DNA from: Alkalihalobacillus pseudalcaliphilus
GTDB lineage: Bacteria > Bacillota > Bacilli > Bacillales > Bacillaceae_D
DNA: 64,000 bases
Assembly: GCF_028610675.1 (NCBI RefSeq)
Contig: NZ_JAQQWS010000001.1
Coordinates: 496,001-560,000, forward strand
Direction: 5' to 3'
A program made the translations under genes and the position numbers. Shown here piece by piece: positions 25,318 to 35,052 of the stretch. Positions within the stretch are counted from its first letter, which is position 1. The number at the start of each line of letters is the position of its first letter. The notes below the pieces were generated by a model. That model was not told where the DNA came from and searched no databases. It saw only the letters and a program-made list of their open reading frames with translations.

Positions 25318-25659
25318 TCTTTATTCACCTCATAAAAGTAATCTATAAATATTAAGATAGATGTTATAACTTACTTAATTCTACCTTATTATCTCCTCTA
25401 TTAGAAAATGTTTCATATCACTATTATTACTATAGACCTATTATTAGTAAATAGTTTTTTATTAAATACATAAAGAAAAATTCAAAAAAGCTACATTTTT
25501 AAACAAAGAATCTCACTCCAACCAAAGAAACTATCTTCAAATACACTCAAAGAGAACAATGAACCCGAAGAGTCAAATCTTTGAATAATTTTTTATAAAA
25601 ATATCAGTATTCCTTCGATTTTCTCTATTATTATAGAAAATAGTAAAATACATCCATTC
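25318..25659. other. Gene-free stretch upstream of gajA
   Basis: Very AT-rich; it probably holds the gajA promoter. I see no clear hairpin or coding sequence. Confidence 0.4.
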
Positions 25660-25885
25660 ATTTCGATATTTCACATCTGAATCTAATAACACCTTTGTAA
25701 GATTCATCAATTTGAGCAGCAGTAATAATAATTTCAATTTTAGGAATAAAATTATGTTCGGCACAGGAATTTAACATCTCCTGAGTCTCATAGATACCTC
25801 CGATCATTAATCCTGCAAATGAAAGGCGATAACCAATCAGAGAAAACAGATTTAGCTCCAATGGCTCTGCAGGGACTTCGTTTCC
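25660..25885 (-). pseudogene. Zinc-type alcohol dehydrogenase C-terminal remnant
   Basis: Open sequence NEVPAEPLELNLFSLIGYRL, then SFAGLMIGGIYETQEMLNSC and AEHNFIPKIEIIITAAQIDESYKG, matches the end of YahK-type NAD(P)-dependent alcohol dehydrogenases. The last residues (DSDVKYR) continue in another frame, so there is a frameshift as well as loss of the first three quarters. Confidence 0.75.
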
Positions 25886-26017
25886 CTCCTAATATTATTA
25901 TTAATAAAAAATAATATTCAATAGCATCCAATTCATTAAAATATTGTTTTATTTCTTTAAGAACTTTTTACTCCCCACATTAACTTTTTTTATGCTGTTG
26001 TTTCTCTATGGAGGATG

Positions 26018-26617
26018 TTATTTAACCGTACGTTGAATATCTCTTTTAATATCAGTTAAATCAACAGCCATACCATCATAAGATTTTATGACTTGACCTT
26101 CAGGGTTTACTAGAAAAAACCTTGTGCTATGTACAAAGTCATCCTCCATCTTCTGAACGGGTGAACGAAAGCTCTCTTTCGCAAATTGTGTAATTTCTTC
26201 TATGGTGTACCCAGTTAAAAAACTCCAATAATCATCATTGAATTTCATTCCTTGCGTATAAGCTTTTAAATGGTCTACCGTATCATTCTCTGGATCAATG
26301 GTAAATGAAATGAATTTCAGTTCAATATCTTCTTCAATCGCATAGTCTTGAATATCCCTCATGTTGGGTGTCATAATTGGACAAACGGTTGGACAGGCTG
26401 TAAAGACCATATCAGCTAACCAATAGTGACCCTTTAAGTCCTCAAGGCTTACAACTTCTCCATTTTGATTGACGTATTCAAAATTAGACACGACCATTTC
26501 TGCCTGTGAGACATCATACTCATCAGCTTTATTTCCCAGTTCATATATCCAACCACAACCACTTAAGGCTACTAAAAAAAATAACATTATTCCATATCTG
26601 AAGCTTTTTTCAATCAT
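26018..26617 (-). CDS. SCO1/SenC-family copper chaperone lipoprotein
   Basis: 199 residues from the ATG at 26617 behind GAGGAGAG. Lipobox VALSGCG anchors it outside the membrane. Copper ligands are the two cysteines of ACPTVCP and the histidine of DDFVHSTRFFLV, the thioredoxin-like SCO pattern. It inserts Cu into the CuA site of cytochrome oxidase or acts as a thiol reductant. It is divergent from copC-copD, so a shared copper role is likely. Homologous to Bacillus YpmQ/BsSCO. Confidence 0.9.
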   Translation of the reverse strand: MIEKSFRYGIMLFFLVALSGCGWIYELGNKADEYDVSQAEMVVSNFEYVNQNGEVVSLEDLKGHYWLADMVFTACPTVCPIMTPNMRDIQDYAIEEDIELKFISFTIDPENDTVDHLKAYTQGMKFNDDYWSFLTGYTIEEITQFAKESFRSPVQKMEDDFVHSTRFFLVNPEGQVIKSYDGMAVDLTDIKRDIQRTVK

Positions 26618-26763
26618 GATTTCTCTCTCCTCTTTAAACAATATGATTTTTACATGAAGTCATCTTAACCTTGTTTTGCTTAAAAGAACGTTGATCAGCT
26701 CAACTCTCAATTCCATTTGGTTATCGTCCATAATTTCTCCTTGATTATGTAGATCCGAGTGTT

Positions 26764-26783
26764 ATATTAGCAACGGCTAATAT
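26764..26783. promoter_or_regulatory. Inverted repeat in the SCO/copC divergent region
   Basis: ATATTAGC-AACG-GCTAATAT is a perfect 8-bp inverted repeat between the two divergent copper genes and may be a metal-repressor operator. Confidence 0.45.
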
Positions 26784-26900
26784 GAAAGTCAAACAAATCT
26801 TTACCTCTACATAATTTCTCCACAATTGATCGATAAACTAGCTAAAGTAATGAATACTTTTATTACTACATTGGCTAATTCTTTTTTTGGAGGTGTATTT

Positions 26901-27479
26901 TTGTTTAAAAGACTTATCACTATCACTGTTATGTTTGTATTTCTTTTCTCTAGTACAAGTTTTGCACATACTGGTGTAGAGCACTCTTTTCCTGCTAATC
27001 AAAGTGTGCTGGAAGAAGCACCACAAGAAATACTAATAAAATTTAACACTCGAATTGAACAAACAAGTAGTATAAAGTTGTTTAACCAGGATAATAGAGA
27101 AGTCATTTTTAGTGAAACTTCTATTGATGGTGATACGCTGATTGGTTTACTCTCAATTGAACTAGTTAAGGGTGAATATACGGTATATTGGGAAATCATT
27201 GGTGCTGATGGACATCCAATTGAAGGTAGTTTTTCATTTCTTATCATAAGTGATAATAATACAACAGATAGTGAAGAAGAGATAAAACCAGCCCAAAGTG
27301 AAGAAAGGATAAACTCTAATCAAGATAAGGTTGAAAATCAAGGCTCAAACATAGAAGAGATTAATTTACAGAACAGTGACTATAGTCCACACTTTATTTT
27401 CTATATTATTGCTGTACTCTTAGCCATTTTAGCGATTATCATGTCATTTTATTTATTTAGAAAAGGAAAGAATCAATGA
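26901..27479 (+). CDS. copC: CopC-domain copper resistance protein
   Basis: About 193 residues from TTG 26901, seven bases after GGAGG; ATG 26826 is open but has no ribosome binding site. A signal peptide (FKRLITITVMFVFLFSSTSFA) leaves a mature N-terminus HTGVEHSFP, so histidine is residue 1, the known Cu(II) ligand of CopC. The DGHPIEGSFSF segment is the CopC signature. An acidic linker and C-terminal membrane helix follow. The stop overlaps the copD start (ATGA). Confidence 0.9.
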   Translation: MFKRLITITVMFVFLFSSTSFAHTGVEHSFPANQSVLEEAPQEILIKFNTRIEQTSSIKLFNQDNREVIFSETSIDGDTLIGLLSIELVKGEYTVYWEIIGADGHPIEGSFSFLIISDNNTTDSEEEIKPAQSEERINSNQDKVENQGSNIEEINLQNSDYSPHFIFYIIAVLLAILAIIMSFYLFRKGKNQ

Positions 27480-28570
27480 TTGTATACTTTGTGAGTGAAC
27501 TCATTTTATATCTCTCTTTTGCACTGTTAACTGGAACATTAATTTTAGCTCTTGTGCCAAGCGAAAAGAAACCGACAATTTTTGTTCGGAAGCGTTGGTT
27601 ACAATTGGCTTTACTCAGTATTGTTATTACTTCAGCGATGCCGATCGTCCAAGTAGTTGTTTATCTTTATGATGGAATAGGGTTGTCATTAACCATTTTT
27701 AATGTGCTTCACAATTTTGAAGTAGGTAAAGCTTGGGGATTAATTTTAGGCCTTTCAATCTTTTTTTATTTGATTATCTCCATTTTACCCGTCCAACAAA
27801 ATCGAATTTACTCGATCATATCGTTGCTCCTTTTGCTCGCAATGATTTTAGCCGTTAGTTTGGCTAGCCACGCTGCTTCATTGACCGAGTGGACTGGACT
27901 TGTCTATCATATGATTCACTTTTTATCTATAAGCATTTGGGTTGGAGTCCTTTGGGTAATTAGTTGGTTTTCTCGAGATATAAAAAATTGGGCTAGTTTT
28001 CTCACTTGGTTCACGCCAGTGGCAATCATTTGCTTTTCCATGACTTTCTTTAGTGGTTTATTCATGATGAGTTTAGTAGTAGATTTACAAGATTATACAA
28101 CTTCATGGTTATTAAACTACGGTCAAGCATTAGTCATCAAACATTTACTTATCATTCCGTTACTTGTCTTTGCTTCTTTTAATGGCTACTTGATGAAACG
28201 TAGATTGAAGAGCAATCCGTCGTTCAACCCAAAACCTTGGGCAAAAATAGAAAGCTTACTATTACTTTTTATATTTACAGCAACAGCCGTATTAGGACAA
28301 AATTCACCACCGCATGATATTGAATCAACCATACGGACTAGTGGTGTTTCTCCGCTCTTTGAATCTTTTTACGGAGGGGATGCTTTATCTTTGAGCGACT
28401 TCCAAATATCACTAAATGTTTTAAGCCTGATTTTTGTATATTTGGCTATCGTGTTCTTTATTATGTTAATTATTTCGCTTCAAAGAAAAGTACCACCTAT
28501 ATTCTCTCTGATTACTAGTCTGCTTTGTATATTTTCAGCCTATGCGGGGCTCATGGTATCTTTCAAATAA
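27476..28570 (+). CDS. copD: CopD-family copper transport membrane protein
   Basis: 364 residues with about eight membrane helices. The CopD-domain region includes LASHAASLTEWTGLVYHMIH and HFLSISIWVGVLWVISW with conserved histidines, and GQNSPPHDI near the C-terminus. It overlaps copC by four bases, so the products are made together and probably move copper across the membrane. Direction of transport is not certain. Confidence 0.9.
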   Translation: MIVYFVSELILYLSFALLTGTLILALVPSEKKPTIFVRKRWLQLALLSIVITSAMPIVQVVVYLYDGIGLSLTIFNVLHNFEVGKAWGLILGLSIFFYLIISILPVQQNRIYSIISLLLLLAMILAVSLASHAASLTEWTGLVYHMIHFLSISIWVGVLWVISWFSRDIKNWASFLTWFTPVAIICFSMTFFSGLFMMSLVVDLQDYTTSWLLNYGQALVIKHLLIIPLLVFASFNGYLMKRRLKSNPSFNPKPWAKIESLLLLFIFTATAVLGQNSPPHDIESTIRTSGVSPLFESFYGGDALSLSDFQISLNVLSLIFVYLAIVFFIMLIISLQRKVPPIFSLITSLLCIFSAYAGLMVSFK

Positions 28571-28606
28571 AAAGACTATAGATTGAATTCAGTTTCAAGT
28601 AATCTT

Positions 28607-28645
28607 AAAAGCCTTATTACAACTTTAACGTAGTAAGGCTTTTTT
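28607..28645 (+). terminator. Terminator after copD
   Basis: AGCCTTATTA pairs with TAGTAAGGCT, followed by TTTTTT. Confidence 0.75.
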
Positions 28646-28740
28646 ATATTTTAGCAAAATAAATCACTTTATTACTGTTTGACAAACATAGTGGTAGTGT
28701 CATTAAGACTAACTTTTTACTAGGAATACAGCTCGACAAA

Positions 28741-29778
28741 TTAATTTAATACGATATGTTTAACTATGAATTCAGCATCTTCCTCTACTCCGTGGATTAA
28801 TGCAGATCCTCGTTTTCTTTGCCAACTTAATCCAATAAAATATAAACCGTTTACTGGTGAAATACCTTCATTATGTAATGGCTGACCATTTTTATCCAAA
28901 GCCTGGTTCACTTGAATCCATTCATACGTATTCTTATAGCCCGTAGCCCAAATAATTGAATGAAATTTTATTGTTCTTCCATCAATAAAAGTGGCGACAT
29001 TTTGCTGAAGACTTTTCAACCTTTCAGCTAATATAACTTGTTTCTTTACTCTTTTTATATCTCCACCAATGATGGGATCGTTCTTTTGTAACCATCTACC
29101 TATAAAAGAGTTTGCATTAACTTTTGATAACCCACTCCAATCGAACCATTGAAAGATACTTTTAGTGAGTATCTTTCCTGGTAAAATTTTCATTTTATGA
29201 CCTTTTGATAAGATAACTTGATGAGAATGACTTAGTTCAGCAGCAATTTGTACCCCCGTATTTCCTGCTCCAACAATTAAAACCGTCCCTTTAGGAATTT
29301 GAAATGAATTTTTATAATGAGCTGCATGGATACTAAAAATCGATTGATCTCCCTCTATAGAACTACCTATCGATGGAATAAAAGGAGAGTGAAAGGCACC
29401 TGTAGCTATGATAACTTTTTTTGCGTAGTAGACCTTATCATTTGTTTCGATATTAAAAATGTCTTTCTTTTTAGTTAATAGTAATACTTTAATCCCATGT
29501 AAGATTGGTAATTCAAAACTTTTCGCATATTGACATAAATAATTGGCAATCTCATCTTTAGAAGGATAACCATTGGGAGCACCTTTCAATGGTAAGGAAG
29601 GTAGTGCACTATAAAATCTTGGTGTAAATAAAGTTAATGAATCATAGCGGTTTCTCCAGGAATCTCCAGTTTGTTGGTTTTCATCGATAATAAGAAAATG
29701 GTGGTCGGTTTGTTTCAAATAATACCCAACTGCTAATCCGGCTTGACCACCACCAATGACAACGACATCATATAACAT
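28741..29778 (-). CDS. CzcO-like flavin-dependent monooxygenase
   Basis: 345 residues, full length: FAD motif VVVIGGGQAGLAVGYYL, FTPRFYSALPSLPL loop, ATGAFHSPF, NADPH motif LIVGAGNTGVQIAAEL, and C-terminal GLYFIGLSW. It is a paralogue of the partial gene at 1-815. It lies directly downstream of cadA in the same direction but after a terminator. CzcO-type enzymes are often found in metal islands; the substrate is not known. Confidence 0.88.
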   Translation of the reverse strand: MLYDVVVIGGGQAGLAVGYYLKQTDHHFLIIDENQQTGDSWRNRYDSLTLFTPRFYSALPSLPLKGAPNGYPSKDEIANYLCQYAKSFELPILHGIKVLLLTKKKDIFNIETNDKVYYAKKVIIATGAFHSPFIPSIGSSIEGDQSIFSIHAAHYKNSFQIPKGTVLIVGAGNTGVQIAAELSHSHQVILSKGHKMKILPGKILTKSIFQWFDWSGLSKVNANSFIGRWLQKNDPIIGGDIKRVKKQVILAERLKSLQQNVATFIDGRTIKFHSIIWATGYKNTYEWIQVNQALDKNGQPLHNEGISPVNGLYFIGLSWQRKRGSALIHGVEEDAEFIVKHIVLN

Positions 29779-29833
29779 GTAATCACCCTTCTACTTTTCT
29801 TTTTGAAAAACTGTTCTTAATTACGCGATTTAG

Positions 29834-29863
29834 CAAAAAGGGCGTTAAGATATTTTAACGCTC
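29834..29863 (-). terminator. Terminator after the second cadA
   Basis: Minus strand GCGTTAA-loop-TTAACGC followed by CCTTTTT. Confidence 0.75.
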
Positions 29864-29876
29864 TTAGTTCTAAACA

Positions 29877-32267
29877 TTATTCATCTTCTTTTACTCTCAT
29901 AAGTCTCATACTATTTAAAGCTACTAATATCGTAGCACCCATATCAGATAAAATCGCAATCCATAGAGTTAGCCAACCTGGCACGACCAATAACAAGGCA
30001 AGAAACTTAATCGATATAGCAAACGCAATATTTGCTTTGATAATATTTAGTGCTTTCCTACTTAATTTCACAGTAAATGGTAGTTTCTTTAGGTCATCCC
30101 CCATTAAAGCAACGTCAGCCGTTTCCAAAGCTGTGTCTGTACCTGCACCACCCATAGCTATTCCTACAGTAGAAGCAGCTAAAGCTGGGGCATCGTTGAC
30201 ACCATCTCCTACCATGGCAACTTTTCCATACTTATTTCTTAGTGATTTAATAAAGTTTAATTTGTCTTCAGGCATCAATTCTGCTTGTACGTTAGAAACC
30301 CCAACATGACTTCCTATTGCATGAGCGGTGCCTTTATTATCACCTGTCAACATAATTGTTTCTTTTATCCCAGCTTTATGCAGTTTTCTTATTACTTCTT
30401 TACTTGATTCTCTTACTTCATCTGCAACAGTAATAAAGGCTAGTATTTTGGAATCTGTACCGACAATCATTGCCGTTTTTCCTTCATTTTGCAAAGCTAT
30501 AATATCTTGTTCAAAAGTTTTATCAAAAGTTTGTATATTTAATTCATTAAATAATTTAGGGCTACCAATATAATACGTGATACTATCTATTGTTCCTTTA
30601 ATCCCTTTACCAGTAATAGATGTAAAATCATTGACCTGTACTTCTTCATAACGAATATTTTCTGCTTCCGCTTTCCTCATAATCGCTGATGCAAGTGGAT
30701 GCTGTGAACGGTATTCTAAAGCTGTAATAACTGATAATAATTCATCAGCACCGATTTGGTTATCGACAACTTTATAGTCTGTAACAACTGGTACCCCTTT
30801 CGTTAATGTACCTGTTTTATCAAAGGCAATCGCTTTTAAAGAGCCAATTTCCTCTAGATAAACCCCCCCTTTAATTAGTACTCCTTTTTTAGCTGCGTTG
30901 CCGATCGCTGAAACAATTGATATCGGTGTGGAAATAACCAATGCACAAGGGCATCCTACTACGAGTACAGCTAAACCTTGGTAGACCCAAGTTTCCCAAC
31001 TTGCGTCAAAAAAGAGGGGTGGCACAGTAGCTACGAGAGCTGCTACAACCATAATAATTGGCGTATAATATTTAGCAAACTTATCAATAAACGCTTGTGC
31101 AGGTGCCCGCTCTCCCTGAGCTTCTTCAACTAGATGTATAATTTTAGATATCGTAGTATCTTCAACAAGCTTAGTTATTTCAACTTCTAATAAACCCTCT
31201 TCATTTAGAGTACCAGCAAATACTTCGTCATTAACTAATTTTTCAACTGGTACTGATTCTCCAGTTATAGCAGCTTGATTCACAGAAGAATGACCATTGA
31301 CAACGATCCCGTCCATTGCTATCTTTTGTCCAGGTTTAACAATCATAATATCGCCCACCATAATGTCATCTACATGAACAGCTAGCTCTTGACTGTTACG
31401 TCGAATGAGGGCTTCTTTTGGAGCAATTTTCATTAAAGCTCGTATTGAGTTTCTTGCCCTGTCCATCGAAAATCTTTCTAACTCTTCACTAATGGCAAAG
31501 AGAATAACAACAATAGCAACTTCTCCCCATTCTCCTATAATGGCTCCCCCAATAACCGCTACAGTCATTAACGTTTTCATATCAAATTCTAAACGTGTTA
31601 AGTTTTGCAAACCAATTTTAAAGAGTGATAATCCACCTACTAACATAGAGGCTAAAAATAATAGCATTGTAACAGGGTTTTCTTCTCCATTCACAAATTG
31701 AGAAAGAAATCCCATTATAAGAAATAGAGCAGCATATAACAATTTACTATATTTTGTGAAAAAAGGCACTTTTTCAACGGTTTCATCGTCTTGAGAATGT
31801 TTGGAGTTTTGTTGATTGGCTTTCTCAGGGATAATTTTTAGGTTTTCAAAAGCACCTGCCTTCTCTATGTCTTTTAACGATGCCTGACCATAAACGGAAA
31901 TCTTAGAGGCCCCAAAATTAACTTTCGCGTCCTCGACACCAGGAATTCCTTTCACATTCCTTTCAAATTTCCCAGCACAATTAGCACAACTAAACCCTTC
32001 AACACGGTATACATGTTGTTGAGTACGCTTTGGCTTTTCCAGTGAGACTTTTAAGTTTTCAAAGGCCCCTGCTTTTTCTAGCTCTTCAATAGTTGTATCT
32101 CCATAAACAGCAATTTTAGAAGCTCCAAAATTAACCTTTGCGTCCTCAACACCGGGAAGCTTCTTTACATTTCGTTCATACTTTCCAGCACAGTTTGCGC
32201 AACTGAATCCGTCTACACGATATACGTGTTTATTGTTATTTTCTTGATGTTCATCCACGGTCTTCAA
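29877..32267 (-). CDS. cadA: CadA, Cd/Zn/Pb P1B-type ATPase with two N-terminal metal domains
   Basis: 796 residues. Two near-identical heavy-metal-associated domains in tandem (both with FSCANCAGK), then the same transmembrane, VGCPCALVIS, DKTGTLTKG and GDGVNDAPA motifs as the copy at 1903-4056. The extra domain explains the greater length and suggests a recent internal duplication. Overlaps cadC by 17 bases. Both CadA proteins are very similar after the linker, so the operons are a duplicate pair in inverted orientation. Confidence 0.95.
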   Translation of the reverse strand: MKTVDEHQENNNKHVYRVDGFSCANCAGKYERNVKKLPGVEDAKVNFGASKIAVYGDTTIEELEKAGAFENLKVSLEKPKRTQQHVYRVEGFSCANCAGKFERNVKGIPGVEDAKVNFGASKISVYGQASLKDIEKAGAFENLKIIPEKANQQNSKHSQDDETVEKVPFFTKYSKLLYAALFLIMGFLSQFVNGEENPVTMLLFLASMLVGGLSLFKIGLQNLTRLEFDMKTLMTVAVIGGAIIGEWGEVAIVVILFAISEELERFSMDRARNSIRALMKIAPKEALIRRNSQELAVHVDDIMVGDIMIVKPGQKIAMDGIVVNGHSSVNQAAITGESVPVEKLVNDEVFAGTLNEEGLLEVEITKLVEDTTISKIIHLVEEAQGERAPAQAFIDKFAKYYTPIIMVVAALVATVPPLFFDASWETWVYQGLAVLVVGCPCALVISTPISIVSAIGNAAKKGVLIKGGVYLEEIGSLKAIAFDKTGTLTKGVPVVTDYKVVDNQIGADELLSVITALEYRSQHPLASAIMRKAEAENIRYEEVQVNDFTSITGKGIKGTIDSITYYIGSPKLFNELNIQTFDKTFEQDIIALQNEGKTAMIVGTDSKILAFITVADEVRESSKEVIRKLHKAGIKETIMLTGDNKGTAHAIGSHVGVSNVQAELMPEDKLNFIKSLRNKYGKVAMVGDGVNDAPALAASTVGIAMGGAGTDTALETADVALMGDDLKKLPFTVKLSRKALNIIKANIAFAISIKFLALLLVVPGWLTLWIAILSDMGATILVALNSMRLMRVKEDE

Positions 32268-32634
32268 CTTCCTTTCCGTGAATCATTGCGGTTTTAATAA
32301 GCATTTTTACATGTTCATCATCCAAAGAATAAAATACCAACTTACCTTCTTTCCTACTTTTAGCGATTCCTAAATTACGTAAAAGCCGTAAGTGATGTGA
32401 TGTAGTTGCTGTTGTGGCATTAATGATATTAGCCACGTCACATACACATAATTCATTTTCTTGTAGAAGAGAAAATGCTATTTTCAAACGCGTTTCATCC
32501 GCTAATGCTTTAAATATACTGGCAACAGGATAAAAGCTCTCTTTGTTTAAGATTGAACTAACACGACTAACCTTTTCTTCGTCATAGCAATAAATATCAC
32601 ATGTGTCATGTTGCGATTTTAATTTCTCAGACAT
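32251..32634 (-). CDS. cadC: CadC repressor, second copy
   Basis: 127 residues, same length and metal site as the first CadC: DTCDIYCYD and ELCVCDV cysteine pairs, DDEHVKMLI alpha-5. The operator upstream has the same core, so the two repressors can probably act on both operons. Confidence 0.93.
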   Translation of the reverse strand: MSEKLKSQHDTCDIYCYDEEKVSRVSSILNKESFYPVASIFKALADETRLKIAFSLLQENELCVCDVANIINATTATTSHHLRLLRNLGIAKSRKEGKLVFYSLDDEHVKMLIKTAMIHGKEVEDRG

Positions 32635-32645
32635 TTAATCACCTT

Positions 32646-32704
32646 CATTCAAATATTTGTTTGATTATATAATTATTCTATGATAGGTATCTCAAAACGT
32701 CAAT
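32646..32704 (-). promoter_or_regulatory. Second cad promoter and operator
   Basis: Minus strand TTGACG (32704-32699), 18 bases, TAGAAT (32680-32675), then AATCAAACAAATATTTGAATG-type operator sequence over 32666-32646. Confidence 0.75.
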
Positions 32705-32841
32705 CAAATATTCAAAATCTTATTTGAATGTTTGATAAGTTTATCTTGTTTAATCAAACTAATCTTAATTTTGTATAGTTTTGAAATACATACATTTGCA
32801 CATATCCTTTTACAATATCTATATTAAGGTATTCAATTGAA

Positions 32842-32868
32842 AAAAGGTGCTGAATAAAGCACCTTTAA
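32842..32868. terminator. Bidirectional hairpin between the SHOCT gene and cadC
   Basis: AAAGGTGCT and AGCACCTTT pair around a six-base loop, with A/T runs outside. Confidence 0.6.
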
Positions 32869-32916
32869 CTTCTATTTCTTTCATTTTATCTATGAGCATA
32901 TTAAATATTTCACTAA

Positions 32917-33117
32917 TTACTTTAGGACTTTTTTTCTTTTTATAAATTCCTCTTCAGTAATCTTTCCATTAATGAAACGTTCCTCTAAAATGTTATAAGG
33001 AGATTTCGACTTTTGTTCTTGCTGAAAAAGTAACTCCAACACCAAAAATAGAAATGAAACTAGAAGTAAAGCAATAATAAGCATAATTATTATTTGCGAC
33101 ATCATTTCACTACTCAT
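32917..33117 (-). CDS. SHOCT-domain small membrane protein
   Basis: 66 residues: one N-terminal membrane helix (IIIMLIIALLLVSFLFLVLE), then ILEERFINGKITEEEFIKRK, the SHOCT motif (short C-terminal domain). Such proteins are thought to mediate oligomer contacts. Last gene after ccdA in the cytochrome c block; specific role unknown. Confidence 0.8.
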   Translation of the reverse strand: MSSEMMSQIIIMLIIALLLVSFLFLVLELLFQQEQKSKSPYNILEERFINGKITEEEFIKRKKVLK

Positions 33118-33132
33118 TTCTTACCTTCTTGT

Positions 33133-33843
33133 CTAGAACCCCATAAATCCACCAAATAAGTTATTTATTAAAAAAGAAGTTACTTTTGTCATCCAATCAA
33201 AATAAAGCATAATCCCAAATAAAATCATAAGTATTCCACCATTTTTCATCATGAGATTCATATACTTCTTTATCCAATTCAATTTTCCAATAAAGAAGGT
33301 CATAAAGAAAAATGGAAGAGCGAATCCAATACTATAGGCACTCATATAGGTCATGCCGGAGCCTGGATTTGTAAGGCTTAAAGTAATAACCGCGGTTAAT
33401 ATTGGACCGATACATGGTGTCCATCCAGCCGCAAATGCAATCCCTATAAAATAGGTACCGATAAAGCCAGTTGGTTTTTTCGATAATTGCATCTGATGAT
33501 TTTTCATCAAAAATGCCGGTTTGAATAGGCCAAGTGTAATCAGTCCAAAAATGACGATTACAATAGCTCCAATTTGCCTTATTAATTGGTTGTACGTAAT
33601 AAATAATTCTCCTATTAATGAGGTTGACATACCTAAAGCAACAAATATCGTCGAAAAACCAAGTATAAAAATAAAAGTGTGTAACATCGCGATTGGTGAA
33701 ATCTTTCTTCCCTTTTCCTTTAAATCTTCAATCGATACACCTGTAATATAAGAGATAAATACAGGGTATAAAGGTAAATTACACGGTGAGATAAAAGATA
33801 AAACTCCTGCACCAAAAGCCAAAAAGATATTTATTTCATTCAT
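33133..33843 (-). CDS. ccdA: CcdA, thiol-disulfide membrane electron carrier
   Basis: 236 residues, six membrane helices of the DsbD/CcdA family: GVLSFISPCNLPLYP with the first cysteine and GWTPCIGPILTAV with the second. It moves reducing power from cytoplasmic thioredoxin to extracytoplasmic ResA for cytochrome c maturation. Downstream of resA-resB-resC on the same strand, so the reducing arm is encoded as one block. Confidence 0.92.
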   Translation of the reverse strand: MNEINIFLAFGAGVLSFISPCNLPLYPVFISYITGVSIEDLKEKGRKISPIAMLHTFIFILGFSTIFVALGMSTSLIGELFITYNQLIRQIGAIVIVIFGLITLGLFKPAFLMKNHQMQLSKKPTGFIGTYFIGIAFAAGWTPCIGPILTAVITLSLTNPGSGMTYMSAYSIGFALPFFFMTFFIGKLNWIKKYMNLMMKNGGILMILFGIMLYFDWMTKVTSFLINNLFGGFMGF

Positions 33844-33855
33844 ATGAATTCCTTC

Positions 33856-35052
33856 CTAAGCATAAGAGTGAAGCCCGGCCACTACTAGATTAACAACAAG
33901 TAAGTTAAACATAATCAAAGCAAAGCCAATCACTAATAACCATGCTGATTTTTCTCCATGCCAACCCTTTGATAAGCGTAAATGGAGATAGGCTGCATAA
34001 AAGAGAAACGTTATTAAAGCCCATACTTCCTTAGGGTCCCAACCCCAAAATCTGGTCCAGGCGATTTGAGCCCAAATCATCGCAAAAATGAGACCACCGA
34101 GTGTAAATATAGGGAAACCAATTAAAATAGACCGGTAACTTACTTCATCAAAGAGGTGCGGATTCACATTTTTCACTAATGGCTGCAGTGCCGCAGATAG
34201 CCGCTTTCGTAGTGTCAACCTTAATACGACGTACAATAAGCTCCCCGATAAAATGGACCATAAAAATGTGTTCAATTTCCTAGGTGCATCGACACCTTTC
34301 ATCCAACTTGGTGTTTCCAATACTGGACCAAACTTATCTTGATCGAGGTGAACTAATTCTCCTTCATGAGGTCCTACAATGGCCGGTAATTCGTAGCTTA
34401 TTTGGGTTTCTACTTCTAATTCATTCACCCAATCAAATGTTACTGCGTAACTCATGGCTGAGAACACCCCTACAGTAAGAGCAATTCCGACAGCACAGAT
34501 CATTGTATAGATGATGGTCTCAAGCCAAAACGTTTGTTTCGACTTTTTAGATTGATCAACAACTCGAATTAAATAAATTAAACCGGCAATAAACCCTATT
34601 CCTAGAATCCCTTGTCCTATTGCTGTCGTGATGACATGTATATGTAGCCAATTAGACTGTAAAGCAGGGATTAACGGTGAGATATCACTCGGAAATACCG
34701 ATGCATAGGCAATAATAATAATGCCTACCGGTAACGTAAATATACCAAGTACAGATTTTTTGTATATTAAATATAGAATAAGAAACGCTAAAATAATTGT
34801 CATGCCTAAAAACGTGATGTATTCAAACATATTACTAACTGGGGCATGTCCTCCTGCCATCCAGCGAGTAATAAAATAGCCCAGTTGAGACAAGAACCCT
34901 ACACTTGCCACAGTAAAGCCAACCCGTCCCCATTTTTTACTCTTTGTCACATCTTTCTTTTTTTCAAAGGAAAGTGTTAATGAAAAAATTACTAATGCAA
35001 CGATATAGATAAAAAAGGCAACCATTAGAAAATTACTACTCACTTCCGCCAT
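33856..35052 (-). CDS. resC: ResC/CcsA, cytochrome c biogenesis protein
   Basis: 398 residues from the ATG at 35052 (a GTG at 35076 is also open). Polytopic, with the heme-handling tryptophan motif WGWDPKEVWALITF and flanking histidines. With ResB it forms the system II heme export and cytochrome c synthetase. It overlaps the resB stop by 17 bases. Confidence 0.92.
   Translation of the reverse strand: MAEVSSNFLMVAFFIYIVALVIFSLTLSFEKKKDVTKSKKWGRVGFTVASVGFLSQLGYFITRWMAGGHAPVSNMFEYITFLGMTIILAFLILYLIYKKSVLGIFTLPVGIIIIAYASVFPSDISPLIPALQSNWLHIHVITTAIGQGILGIGFIAGLIYLIRVVDQSKKSKQTFWLETIIYTMICAVGIALTVGVFSAMSYAVTFDWVNELEVETQISYELPAIVGPHEGELVHLDQDKFGPVLETPSWMKGVDAPRKLNTFLWSILSGSLLYVVLRLTLRKRLSAALQPLVKNVNPHLFDEVSYRSILIGFPIFTLGGLIFAMIWAQIAWTRFWGWDPKEVWALITFLFYAAYLHLRLSKGWHGEKSAWLLVIGFALIMFNLLVVNLVVAGLHSYA

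Noticed and set aside
26826..26900. ATG 26826 as copC start
   Set aside because: It would add 25 residues before the signal peptide; TTG 26901 after GGAGG gives a normal secretory start.
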